NCBI GenBank assembly: GCA_020735665.1 | Contig: CP085928.1 | Coordinates: forward strand, 2,526,501-2,590,500 | Length of the DNA: 64,000 nucleotides | Direction: 5' to 3' | From: Lachnospiraceae bacterium GAM79 | GTDB taxonomy: Bacteria > Bacillota > Clostridia > Lachnospirales > Lachnospiraceae | Part shown: positions 56,403 to 64,000 of the stretch, piece by piece | How positions within the stretch are numbered: position 1 is the stretch's first letter | Layout: each line of letters begins with the position of its first letter | Position numbers and translations under genes: made by a program | The notes under the pieces: model-generated | The model's input: the letters and a program-made list of their open reading frames with translations, nothing else | Told to the model about the DNA's origin: nothing | Databases searched by the model: none

Positions 56403-57503
56403 ATGTGGAAAATATTTATAATTTTATTCGGAGTGCTTTTCGGCATATTTATTCCAAAATCAATATACGAGAATTATACAGATACAAATCGGGAAGACAG
56501 TACTTATGAAGAATATTCATATGCAGACTCAGAGGACAGTGTTTATGGGGACTATCCGTATCCAGATCCGGAGTATGCTGCCGGACGAGGTAACTTGAAA
56601 ACCTATAACAACAAGGACTATGATCCGACAAAAACAGACTGGGAAAATTATGGGGATACCGGCTCGATCATGGAGATTGCGGACACGGACTGGGCATTAG
56701 AAAATGCTCCCGTGTTTCATGTAGAAACAAAGGAACAACTGGCTGGAGTTGTGTATTATGTCAATGCAGTCAAAGGGTATAATGATTCCGTGGAACTCTA
56801 CCTTGAGGCGGATATAGATCTTGACGGTCTGGAATGGGTTCCGATGGGCGGATGGTACAGACCAGATAGATATCTTGAGTACACTACATTTGTGGGGCTT
56901 ATAGATGGACAAAATCATATAATAAAAAATATGCATATAGATACAAAATACGGTGGACATTGCGGATTTGTAGGATATTCTTATTCCTTGCAGGTGAAGA
57001 ATATCACTTTTGAAAAGGCATATGTGTCTGGAGGAACGTATGTAGGAATTGCAGGCGGAGAAATTTATGGTTCTGAAGACTGGATAAATGTAAATGTATC
57101 AGGTATGGTTGGAACACCCGGACCTGAAACCGGCTCGATCGTTGGCAGGGAAGCCGGTATTAATTTCAGAGACTGCGATGCAACGGTTGTGTATAAAAAG
57201 GAAAACGGAAGATTTGGAAGTATCCGGTATTTTTCACACAGATATCAGTTAATTGCAGAAACACCGGTTGTTGAAGCATTTACCCTGACTTATGAAAATG
57301 GCGTGATCATAAGAGATGAAGTTGAAGGATATGATAATCTGGGCTGGCATATTGAGCGGGATGGTTCGCTTCTTTTGGACAGAGCAGCAGAAGGTGAATT
57401 GCAGCTGCCGGCAGAATATACATATCCGGATACATCGATCTGGCTTGAGGCATATATAAATGGAACGTATATCAGAGTCAGCAATATAATCGAAGTGCCT
57501 TGA
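56403..57503 (+). CDS. Membrane-anchored protein with GLUG-type repeats
   Basis: 366 residues. The N-terminal hydrophobic segment (about 2-20) is a signal anchor. An acidic Tyr/Asp/Ser-rich stretch follows. A repeat region has the GLUG/beta-helix pattern: FVGLIDGQNHIIKNMHI, GGHCGFVGYSYSLQVKNITF, YVGIAGGEIYGSE, TGSIVGREAGINFRDCD. The C-terminal 80 residues look beta-rich. Probably extracytoplasmic, perhaps carbohydrate-binding or adhesive. No exact family function. Confidence 0.7.
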   Translation: MWKIFIILFGVLFGIFIPKSIYENYTDTNREDSTYEEYSYADSEDSVYGDYPYPDPEYAAGRGNLKTYNNKDYDPTKTDWENYGDTGSIMEIADTDWALENAPVFHVETKEQLAGVVYYVNAVKGYNDSVELYLEADIDLDGLEWVPMGGWYRPDRYLEYTTFVGLIDGQNHIIKNMHIDTKYGGHCGFVGYSYSLQVKNITFEKAYVSGGTYVGIAGGEIYGSEDWINVNVSGMVGTPGPETGSIVGREAGINFRDCDATVVYKKENGRFGSIRYFSHRYQLIAETPVVEAFTLTYENGVIIRDEVEGYDNLGWHIERDGSLLLDRAAEGELQLPAEYTYPDTSIWLEAYINGTYIRVSNIIEVP

Positions 57504-57616
57504 TCAGATAGCGCTATTTTGTCCGGTATTTCAGGAGAAAGGGAAGTATATTATGTGTTTGCGGAGTGGTGGTGTTTCAGATATTATAATAATATACTTA
57601 AATTTGGAGAGCAAAA

Positions 57617-58264
57617 ATGGTTGTATATAAATATGGTGATCCGGAAGCAAATATTGTATTGATTCAGCCAGTGGGAGATCATGATGTGCATGATATAGAA
57701 AATGAGGTTTCAGAGATAAAGAAGAGGACTTCTCTGGAATTTCAGATGGTCGCAGTTAAAGTAGATAGCTGGAATCAGGATCTGTCTCCGTGGAGAGCAC
57801 CTGCTGTATTTGGAAATGAAAATTTTGGCGAGGGCGCATCGGCGTTACTGGTGCAGATATTGGAATTGTGCAAGGATGAAAGAAAGACTTATTATCTCGG
57901 TGGATATTCCCTTGCAGGACTGTTTGCACTTTGGGCATCCTGCCAGACGGACAGGTTTGCCGGGATAGCGTCAGCATCCCCATCAGTTTGGTTTCCGGGA
58001 TTTCTTTCGTATGTGAAAGAATATGGGATTGCAAGCCCGGTTGTTTATCTGAGTCTTGGTGATCGGGAAGAAAGAACGAAGAATCAGGTTATGGCTACGG
58101 TAGGCGATTGTATCCGGGAATTGTATGGATGGCTACAGGAGCAGGAGATTGACAGTATACTGGAATGGAATCAGGGAAATCATTTTAAAGAACCGGGAAT
58201 CCGGACGGCGAAAGCATTTGCATGGGTGATGGAAAGAACAAAAGGAACGATCAGAGGAAGGTGA
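57617..58264 (+). CDS. Alpha/beta hydrolase-like esterase
   Basis: 215 residues. The nucleophile elbow GGYSLAGLFA has Ser98, SLGDREE could provide the acid, and NHFKEPG the histidine. The layout resembles esterase-D/Fes-like enzymes. No signal peptide is visible. A 27-base stretch of its 3' end recurs at 59079 after the next gene. The metallo-hydrolase gene follows after 6 bases, so they are probably co-transcribed. Confidence 0.8.
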   Translation: MVVYKYGDPEANIVLIQPVGDHDVHDIENEVSEIKKRTSLEFQMVAVKVDSWNQDLSPWRAPAVFGNENFGEGASALLVQILELCKDERKTYYLGGYSLAGLFALWASCQTDRFAGIASASPSVWFPGFLSYVKEYGIASPVVYLSLGDREERTKNQVMATVGDCIRELYGWLQEQEIDSILEWNQGNHFKEPGIRTAKAFAWVMERTKGTIRGR

Positions 58265-58270
58265 TACTTT

Positions 58271-59071
58271 ATGAATGTTACGATGCTTGGAACAGGAAGT
58301 GCACTTGTTACGGAATGTTATAACACCTGTTTTGTGTTGCAGGAAAATGAGAAATATTTTATGGTGGATGGTGGCGGTGGAAGTGCCATTCTGCATCAGT
58401 TAAAGCATGCCGGAATTGACTGGAAAGAGGTTAGAACTATCTTTGTGACACATAAACATATCGATCACATTACGGGTATCATATGGATGATCCGTATGAT
58501 ATGCCAGCATATGAAGCAGGGCGAATATGAAGGCGAAGCTGTGATATATGCACATGATGAAGTCATTGATCTGCTGCTTGATCTGGCCAGAAAACTTCTG
58601 CCAAAGAAAGAGACAGATTTTATCGGTAAACGGCTGCATCTGATAGCAGTTAAAAATGGAGAGTCTGTTGAAATTTTGAATAAACGGGTTACATTTTTTG
58701 ATATCCAATCCACAAAAGCGAAACAGTTCGGTTTCTGCATGGAACTGGGAGATGGAGAGAGATTAACCTGCTGCGGAGATGAACCATACAATCCATGTGA
58801 AAAGAAGTATGCAGAGAACAGTACATGGTTGTTGCACGAAGCATTTTGTCTGGATGGTCAGGCGGATATATTCCATCCATACGAGAAGCATCATTCAACA
58901 GTGAAAAATGCCTGTGAGTTTGCAGAAGAATTGCATGTGAAAAATCTGCTGCTGTATCATACAGAGGATCGGAATCTTTCACATCGAAAAGAATTGTATT
59001 ATGAAGAAGGAAGAAAATATTTCAGTGGGAATCTTCTGATCCCGGATGATCTGGAAACGTTTATAATTTAA
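58271..59071 (+). CDS. Metallo-beta-lactamase-fold hydrolase
   Basis: 266 residues. The metal-binding motif is THKHIDHITG (His61, His63, Asp65, His66), with further ligands likely in CCGDEP and the late LLYHTEDRN. The N-terminus MLGTGSAL resembles RNase Z/AtsA-type proteins, but the length is shorter than typical RNase Z. Substrate unknown. Overlapping-style spacing with the upstream esterase suggests an operon. Confidence 0.85.
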   Translation: MNVTMLGTGSALVTECYNTCFVLQENEKYFMVDGGGGSAILHQLKHAGIDWKEVRTIFVTHKHIDHITGIIWMIRMICQHMKQGEYEGEAVIYAHDEVIDLLLDLARKLLPKKETDFIGKRLHLIAVKNGESVEILNKRVTFFDIQSTKAKQFGFCMELGDGERLTCCGDEPYNPCEKKYAENSTWLLHEAFCLDGQADIFHPYEKHHSTVKNACEFAEELHVKNLLLYHTEDRNLSHRKELYYEEGRKYFSGNLLIPDDLETFII

Positions 59072-59078
59072 TATGGTG

Positions 59079-59129
59079 ATCCGGACGGCGAAAGCATTTG
59101 CATGGTTGATGAAGAATATGCTAATATAG
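59079..59129 (+). pseudogene. Remnant of an esterase C-terminus
   Basis: 27 bases (59079-59105) are identical to 58199-58225 in the esterase gene. The same frame continues IRTAKAFAWLMKNMLI to a stop at 59127, mirroring the C-terminus of that protein. This looks like the tail of a lost second esterase copy, or a duplicated scrap. Confidence 0.6.
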
Positions 59130-59164
59130 TTAGCAGAGGCTAACTGCATTGGCATATTTTTTTT
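59116..59164 (+). terminator. Terminator after the metallo-hydrolase
   Basis: ATATGC and AGTTAGC pair with GCTAACT and GCATAT (stem 59116-59156), followed by eight T. Confidence 0.9.
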
Positions 59165-59183
59165 ATAAAGGAGAATAGATATT

Positions 59184-59804
59184 ATGTTACAGTGGAAAAT
59201 ATTTATGGTGATGGCATTGATCGGGCATATATTGTGTGGGATTTCAGATGGATTTCTGACATATGCTCCAAATGGAAAAGTCAATCTGACAAATTTTAAG
59301 GATTATGAAAAATCCAAGGTAGCCTTTCATGGAATGCCACTGAAGAATCTGTCGGTTGCGATGTTGTTGGGCGTGTGTGCAATGACGCTTGAGATATTCG
59401 GATACATAGCTCTTTGTGATTGGATGCAGCAGTATTCAGAAACATATTATCTGATCATGCTAATAACAACACTTGTCATGTTTATCAATCTTGCATTGCA
59501 TCATCTGTTCTGTTGTCTGGTTGAATGGTTTTTTGTAAAATTAAATCTGACAGAAGAAGCTCTGCACGCGGTATGGGATTTCTTTAAGACAACCTGTTAT
59601 ACGATGTATCTGGGATATCTGGGAATGTTGGTATTTGCGGCAGCATTTTTTATTGCTGTTGTGACAGGAAAAACTTCACTTCCGGCATGGGCATGTATTT
59701 TTAATCTGCTGCCGCTTGCAATCGTGATCCTGCCAACAAAACTTCCGGCAAAAGCAAATGTAATCGGGGTGATCATGTTTGCCGGGTTGCTTTTTCTTAT
59801 ATAA
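59184..59804 (+). CDS. Polytopic membrane protein (DUF6796-like)
   Basis: 206 residues with about six membrane segments. An early HILCGISDGFLTY segment and HHLFCCLVEW midway are conspicuous. It resembles the DUF6796 group as I recall it, but this is not certain. AAAGGAGAAT upstream. No neighbour gives a functional clue. Confidence 0.6.
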   Translation: MLQWKIFMVMALIGHILCGISDGFLTYAPNGKVNLTNFKDYEKSKVAFHGMPLKNLSVAMLLGVCAMTLEIFGYIALCDWMQQYSETYYLIMLITTLVMFINLALHHLFCCLVEWFFVKLNLTEEALHAVWDFFKTTCYTMYLGYLGMLVFAAAFFIAVVTGKTSLPAWACIFNLLPLAIVILPTKLPAKANVIGVIMFAGLLFLI

Positions 59805-59915
59805 TGGTCACGTTCGAGAGTCGGGAACTATCGGCGTTCTTACTTTATAGAAATTATCTTGTAAAAAAGTATAAAATAAAGGAAAATGTAAAAAAAGTAT
59901 AAAATGAGGTAATAT

Positions 59916-60872
59916 ATGCAGAAGCCATTTACAATTACATTTAGTAAAGCACCGAAAAACGCATGCATTCATGCAGATAAAACAGCATATTATCATTTAC
60001 CGGGGCTGTTCGAATTCTATGAGCTGTATCGTGTATTCCTGCCATTGTTCCGGGAGCACAGAGAATATTTCTATGACTGGTGCGAGATCGGTTCGATCTA
60101 TGGTGCTCCGGCGGACTGTCTGTGGGGTGGCGGACGTGTTGGATATGGTGATTGTGATCCGGAGGATGTACGGGAATTGATGGACGAGTATGGAATCTCA
60201 GCCCGATTGACCTTCAGCAACTCCCTGCTTTGTGAGGAGCATCTGGCGGATAAGAGATGTAACGAGCTTTGCAGATTATTTGAGAAAAACGGAAAGGCAG
60301 AAAATGGGGTGATCGTCCATTCGGAGCTGTTGTTAGATTACCTAAAAAAGCAGTATCCGGGTTTTTATTTTGTATCATCGACTACAAAGGTTCTGACAGA
60401 TTTTGAGGAGTTGGTAAAGGAGACAGATCGGGAAGATTTCCGTTATGTTGTGCCGGATTTCCGATTGAATAAGGCATGGGAAAAATGGGAAACACTGACA
60501 CAGTCGCAGAGGGATAAAGTGGAATTCCTGTGTAATGAATGTTGTTCCTTTGGGTGTAAGGACAGACGCAAATGTTATGAAACGGTCAGTCGCAAGAATC
60601 TTGGAGAGGATTGCCCGGAGCATGAGTGTACGGCTTCAGATGTCATGGGCGGTTATCGTTTTTCAAAGGCAATGACAAATCCGGGATTTATCGGAATCAA
60701 TGATATAAAAGAAACATATCTGCCGATGGGATTTTCTCATTTTAAGATTGAAGGGCGAAGCCTTGGCAGTGCATTGATCTTGGAATTTTTGCTTTATTAC
60801 ATGACAAAACCGGAATATCAACTGCACGTTCGGGAGGTTGTCTATCTGGATAATATGCTGGATCTTTTTTAA
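59916..60872 (+). CDS. U32-peptidase-like protein, function uncertain
   Basis: 318 residues, soluble. A cysteine-rich segment CNECCSFGCKDRRKCYETV and a late CPEHEC could bind a metal or iron-sulfur cluster. The ending FSHFKIEGRSLGSALILEFLLYYM resembles the U32 peptidase/hydroxylase fold, which reads KIEGR followed by a helix. A TIM-barrel U32-like protein is my best reading; a radical or metal-binding enzyme is the alternative. Confidence 0.5.
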   Translation: MQKPFTITFSKAPKNACIHADKTAYYHLPGLFEFYELYRVFLPLFREHREYFYDWCEIGSIYGAPADCLWGGGRVGYGDCDPEDVRELMDEYGISARLTFSNSLLCEEHLADKRCNELCRLFEKNGKAENGVIVHSELLLDYLKKQYPGFYFVSSTTKVLTDFEELVKETDREDFRYVVPDFRLNKAWEKWETLTQSQRDKVEFLCNECCSFGCKDRRKCYETVSRKNLGEDCPEHECTASDVMGGYRFSKAMTNPGFIGINDIKETYLPMGFSHFKIEGRSLGSALILEFLLYYMTKPEYQLHVREVVYLDNMLDLF

Positions 60873-61017
60873 TGAAGTAAGTGGTTACGAAAAGGTGACT
60901 ATGTAATAAAAAAGCGCGTACTTTTTTGCGTGATATTTCAATGTAAGCTATGAGTGTAGCAAAAAAACGCCGGATCATTATTTGTCCGAGATAAGAGAAA
61001 TAAGGAGTTGGTTTCAT

Positions 61018-61119
61018 ATGGCATATTTTAACCGCACTCATCTGGCTGGAAGTTATGTATCAAAGGAGCAGCCACACAGCAAACCAAGAAAGTCGGGCAG
61101 AGTTAAGATTGTGGAGTAG
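61018..61119 (+). CDS. Small open frame of 33 codons, uncertain
   Basis: Encodes a basic peptide starting MAYFNRTHLAGSYVS with AAGGAG 10 bases upstream. Its TAG stop overlaps the GTG start of the following nucleotidyltransferase by one base (TAGTG), so it could be a coupled leader peptide. It may equally be a gene fragment. Confidence 0.35.
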   Translation: MAYFNRTHLAGSYVSKEQPHSKPRKSGRVKIVE

Positions 61120-61334
61120 TGCAAGAAGTAATATTATATGGTTCAAGGGCAAAAGGTACAGCGATGGAAAGAAGCGATATTGATATTGCTGTTTCGGGTG
61201 TGGATAACTTTGAATCACTTGTTGAAAAAGTGGAAGAATTGCCAACACTTTTCAGTGTGGATTTAGTGAATATGGATACCTGTAGGAATCAGTTATTATT
61301 GGAGGATATCAGGCAATATGGACGAGAAATTTAA
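61119..61334 (+). CDS. Minimal nucleotidyltransferase (MNT-type), probably 5'-truncated
   Basis: 71 residues beginning at GTG 61119. The motif LYGSRAKGTAMERSDIDIAV is the pol-beta nucleotidyltransferase signature (GSxxxGT...SDID), with the third acid in FSVDLVNMD. About 10-15 residues usually precede the motif; here a stop at 61104 and a GTG start leave only a few. MNT proteins commonly pair with a HEPN gene in toxin-antitoxin modules, but none follows. Likely an orphan or decaying unit. Confidence 0.7.
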   Translation: MQEVILYGSRAKGTAMERSDIDIAVSGVDNFESLVEKVEELPTLFSVDLVNMDTCRNQLLLEDIRQYGREI

Positions 61335-61443
61335 CAGACGGTTTTTATCTTTCTGCAATTCACTGGATGGATTGTCGGATTAAAGCCATCCCAATTTTTC
61401 GTTTGACTTTTTCGAAAATGAGAAATATAATAACGTCTTGAAC

Positions 61444-61488
61444 GAGTAGCAAACATGCGTAAATCCAGTTTTGCTGCTCTTTTTTTTA
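61444..61488 (+). terminator. Terminator after nucleotidyltransferase region
   Basis: GAGTAGCAAA (61444-61453) pairs with TTTGCTGCTC (61470-61479), one mismatch or bulge, then nine T. Confidence 0.8.
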
Positions 61489-61504
61489 ATTATATATTGC
61501 CATT

Positions 61505-61563
61505 AAAAAGTGTGTAGCTTATCAGCGTAAGTCCAACTTATAAGATAAGTACACACTTTTTTT
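61505..61563 (+). terminator. Second strong hairpin before the MATE gene
   Basis: AAAAAGTGTGTA plus CTTATC (61505-61523) pair with GATAAG plus TACACACTTTTT (61544-61561), with T-tract, 28 bases before the MATE start. Either a second terminator or an attenuator in the MATE leader. Confidence 0.7.
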
Positions 61564-61590
61564 ATGTGAAAAAAGGAGGATTAAATTAAG

Positions 61591-62958
61591 ATGGCGGAAA
61601 GTAATAAGATGAGGGAGATGCCGGTAAATAAGCTGATGGTTCAGATGGGAATACCGATGATCCTGTCGATGGCATTACAGGCGGTCTATAATATCGTGGA
61701 CAGTGCATTTGTAGGCAATATGAAGGTGGGGAGTGAAGCAGCATTAAATGCACTCACACTGGTATTTCCGGTTCAGATGCTTATGGTGGCTGTGGGAATC
61801 GGAACAGGTGTAGGAACAAATGCACTTCTTGCCATGACACTTGGGCAGAGAGATATGAAAAAAGCAGCAAGAGTCGCAGGCAACAGCTTATTTCTTGGTG
61901 GAATTATTTATGTGGTATGTCTGTTATTTGGTATCTTTGGAGTGAAAGCCTACATCTCATCTCAGACCGTTGATCCGGAAGTTATCTCGATGGGAACAAC
62001 ATATTTGCGGGTCTGCTGTGTGTTGTCCTTTGGCATTGTCTTCTTTTCATTATTTGAAAAATTATTACAGGCAACAGGACGTTCCCTTTATTCAACAATC
62101 GGTCAGGTTGCGGGAGCTGTTATAAATATTATTCTTGACCCGATCATGATTTATGGTATCGGACCTGTTCCGGAAATGGGAGTAGCGGGAGCCGCATATG
62201 CTACCGTCATAGGACAGATCGTATCTGCCGGTTTGCTTCTGGTATTTCATCTGAAGTTAAATAAGGAATTTGAACATGGAATAAAACATATGAAGCCAAG
62301 TGCCAGAACTATGAAAGAGATATATTCCATTGGTCTTCCTGCTATCATTGCACAGGCACTTATGTCAATTATGGTTTATGCGATGAATCTTATTTTAAAG
62401 TTCAATCCTTCCGCCCAGACGGCATATGGATTGTTTTATAAGGTGCAGCAGTTTGTATTGTTCCTTGCATTTGGACTGAGAGATGCAATCACGCCGATCA
62501 TAGCTTTTGCATATGGCATGGGAAGCAAGAAAAGGATCAAAGATGGAATCCGCTATGGTCTTATTTATACCATAGCATTGATGATCCTGGGCGTTCTCAT
62601 CACAGAGATTTTTCCAAATGCCTTTGCTTCGCTGTTCAATGCAGGTCAGTCAAGAGCGTATTTTATCGGTGCAATGAGAATTATCTCGATCAGTTTTATA
62701 TTTGCCGGAATCAATGTGGCATATCAGGGAATCTATCAGGCATTGAATGGCGGCCTTGAGTCGCTTGTCATATCACTTCTCAGACAGCTTGTGATCATAT
62801 TGCCATTGGCAGCGATTTTTTCTGTCTTTGTAAGAAATGGTCAGATAGGTGTTTCGTTGATCTGGTGGGCGTTCCCGATTACAGAATTTATCTCATGCTT
62901 AGCGGGATATGTATTTTTGAAGAAAATACAGAGAAACAAGGTAGAAAAATTAGGATAA
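61591..62958 (+). CDS. MATE family efflux transporter
   Basis: 455 residues with about twelve membrane helices in two bundles. N-terminal [21 protein letters not shown] and the first-bundle [11 protein letters not shown] are family marks, as is [15 protein letters not shown]. It exports organic cations or drugs in exchange for Na+ or H+. AAAAGGAGG upstream. Transcription may be controlled by the hairpin just before it. Confidence 0.93.
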   Translation: MAESNKMREMPVNKLMVQMGIPMILSMALQAVYNIVDSAFVGNMKVGSEAALNALTLVFPVQMLMVAVGIGTGVGTNALLAMTLGQRDMKKAARVAGNSLFLGGIIYVVCLLFGIFGVKAYISSQTVDPEVISMGTTYLRVCCVLSFGIVFFSLFEKLLQATGRSLYSTIGQVAGAVINIILDPIMIYGIGPVPEMGVAGAAYATVIGQIVSAGLLLVFHLKLNKEFEHGIKHMKPSARTMKEIYSIGLPAIIAQALMSIMVYAMNLILKFNPSAQTAYGLFYKVQQFVLFLAFGLRDAITPIIAFAYGMGSKKRIKDGIRYGLIYTIALMILGVLITEIFPNAFASLFNAGQSRAYFIGAMRIISISFIFAGINVAYQGIYQALNGGLESLVISLLRQLVIILPLAAIFSVFVRNGQIGVSLIWWAFPITEFISCLAGYVFLKKIQRNKVEKLG

Positions 62959-63088
62959 ACTACGAATGTGGTATCTGTAAGCTCGGTAAGAGGGAAAACT
63001 GTTTTGAATTTGTTCCGTGTCTGTGCAATATGGATGAGCGGAATTCAGGACAGGTGAATGAAAAGTCTAATCCTTCAGCTTTGTAAGA

Positions 63089-63117
63089 TTGACAAAAACA
63101 ATACAATGCAGTATATA
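63089..63117 (+). promoter_or_regulatory. Promoter upstream of the YitT/YczE-like gene
   Basis: TTGACA (63089-63094), exactly 17 bases, TATATA (63112-63117). Transcription would start near 63124, ahead of a terminator-like hairpin. Confidence 0.65.
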
Positions 63118-63147
63118 TAGAACAATATAAATGCTTGTCTCGGCGTT

Positions 63148-63206
63148 AAAGAAGACTATAGATTTTGCTGTTTCTGAACATAACAGTATGCTCTATAGTC
63201 TTTTTT
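63148..63206 (+). terminator. Attenuator-like hairpin in the YitT/YczE leader
   Basis: AAAGAAGACTATAG (63148-63161) pairs with CTATAGTCTTTTTT (63193-63206), with an inner CTGTT/AACAG stem. It lies between the promoter and the gene. Confidence 0.75.
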
Positions 63207-63238
63207 ATTTATGTAATTACAGAAGATGGAGGAAGAAC

Positions 63239-63841
63239 ATGATGTCATCAAAGAATTGGTTGAAAAAAATAGTGATAATTATAGTAGGTTCTGTTATTGC
63301 AGCTTATGGAATCACACTTGCCTTGTATGCGGGATTTGGAGGCGCAACACTTGCAGTTTTGTGGCAGGGTATTTCAGAAACATTTCATATAAGTATCGGA
63401 ATGGCTTCGTTTGTTGTAGCTGTTGTGATGATCTTATTTGCGGCTATTTATGACAGGTCGCAGATTCATATAGGAACATTTTTGTATCAGGTTGTGTACA
63501 GTGGGTGTGTGGATGTATTTGCAAAATGCCATATATACAGCAAATACATGTGGATAAATTTCTTCATTATGCTGGCAGGTGTGGTCTTATTTGCAGTTGG
63601 AACAGGTCTGTATGCATCTGCATCTCTTGGCAGAGGTTCTTATGAAGCAGTAACCTTTGCATTGGCAGAGAAAAATAACTGGCAGGTTAAGATCGTTCGT
63701 ATGATATTAGATATTTTAATGGTCGTGACAGGCGTGCTTTTGGGAGGAAAGTTTGGAGCATGTACGATCATCACAGTTATAATTTCAGGACCGGTTATAC
63801 AATTTACAAATGGCAAGGCAAAGCAGATTTTTAAGATGTAG
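63239..63841 (+). CDS. YitT/YczE-family membrane protein
   Basis: 200 residues from ATG 63239 (GGAGGAAG upstream; the longer frame runs through the hairpin). Five or six membrane helices, including IAAYGITLALYAGFGGATLAVLWQGI and GTGLYASASLGRGSYEAVTFALAEKNN, match the YczE/YitT family. Function unknown; members are often described as transporters or integral membrane proteins of unassigned role. Confidence 0.8.
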   Translation: MMSSKNWLKKIVIIIVGSVIAAYGITLALYAGFGGATLAVLWQGISETFHISIGMASFVVAVVMILFAAIYDRSQIHIGTFLYQVVYSGCVDVFAKCHIYSKYMWINFFIMLAGVVLFAVGTGLYASASLGRGSYEAVTFALAEKNNWQVKIVRMILDILMVVTGVLLGGKFGACTIITVIISGPVIQFTNGKAKQIFKM

Positions 63842-63964
63842 GATGAAAATATTCAAAAATATATCCTTAAAAAATCCTCATGATACTGTATGAATATGCC
63901 TATAGAAAAATAAAATATGCTGTGGTAAACTGAGAGAAGAATTATCCGTTATGGAGGGAGACAA

Positions 63965-64000
63965 ATGGCATATAATCTTCCGGATAGAGTTATAAAGGAA
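63965..64000 (+). CDS. Start of a gene running off the window
   Basis: ATG at 63965, preceded by GGAGGG, opens MAYNLPDRVIKE with no stop before the right edge. Too short to identify. Confidence 0.55.
   Translation, partial: MAYNLPDRVIKE

Noticed and set aside
61119-61334. Complete HEPN/MNT toxin-antitoxin module
   Set aside because: No HEPN gene follows or precedes; only the nucleotidyltransferase is present and it is short.
62865-63086. 73-codon frame overlapping the end of the MATE gene, Cys-rich tail
   Set aside because: Starts inside MATE in another frame; the Cys-containing part after the MATE stop has no start codon or RBS. Possibly a gene scrap, not supportable as a gene.

Overview
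The window is the replication-origin region of a low-to-moderate GC Gram-positive chromosome, most likely a gut Lachnospiraceae (Clostridia). Evidence: the Firmicutes order rpmH-dnaA-dnaN-S4 protein-recF-gyrB-gyrA, with rnpA, yidD, yidC, jag, mnmE, mnmG and rsmG on the other side. Further support comes from perfect parS sites next to parA/parB, clostridial families (DUF4446, DUF3881, DUF6320), a two-subunit class I fumarase, tRNAs without encoded CCA, and strong AGGAGG-type ribosome binding sites. The genus assignment is inference. No rRNA operon and no CRISPR array were seen.

Layout. 1-6 kb: end of a DegS-like sensor kinase, argS, then a three-gene set (acyltransferase/condensation-fold protein, DUF6320 membrane protein, HSL-type alpha/beta hydrolase). 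6-12.5 kb: four parS sites around a structured non-coding stretch, parA, parB, DUF4446, serS, DUF3881, tRNA-Arg and a DEDD exonuclease. 12.6-19.9 kb, minus strand: rsmG, mnmG, mnmE, jag, yidC, yidD, rnpA, rpmH. 19.9-29.2 kb: a bipartite oriC (DnaA boxes before dnaA; a DnaA-trio unwinding element between dnaA and dnaN) and the replication/gyrase genes. 29.2-33 kb: small membrane protein, fumarase subunits and a membrane-anchored unknown. 33-38.5 kb: three related secreted fibronectin-III-like proteins, the first split by an insertion sequence with an unusually long 26-bp target duplication. 38.6-39 kb: tRNA-Ser, -Asn, -Cys. 39-46.4 kb: envelope/signalling cluster with an FHA protein, zinc-ribbon/TPR membrane protein, FtsW/RodA-type protein, L,D-transpeptidase with cell-wall-binding repeats, and a lipoprotein. 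46.4-50.8 kb: long inverted-repeat element, MerR-like protein, repeats, two-component system, pseudouridine synthase. 50.9-55.4 kb: unknown membrane protein, proS, a 52-bp tandem array, cca. 55.5-64 kb: mostly single accessory genes (VOC protein, monooxygenase, GLUG-type protein, esterase, metallo-hydrolase, membrane protein, U32-like protein, a truncated nucleotidyltransferase, MATE exporter, YitT/YczE protein).

How the genes work together: the core encodes initiation (DnaA, DnaN, oriC), origin segregation (ParA/ParB/parS), supercoiling control (gyrase), tRNA modification and charging (MnmE/MnmG, ArgS, SerS, ProS, CCA enzyme) and membrane protein insertion (YidC/YidD/Jag). The most notable non-textbook signals are six perfect DnaA boxes inside mnmE, the DnaA-trio element, the structured region between the parS sites, the IS with 26-bp duplications, the 49-bp perfect inverted repeat with a dispersed core, the 52-bp tandem array before cca, and repeated acidic-TTVL motifs near the FHA protein.
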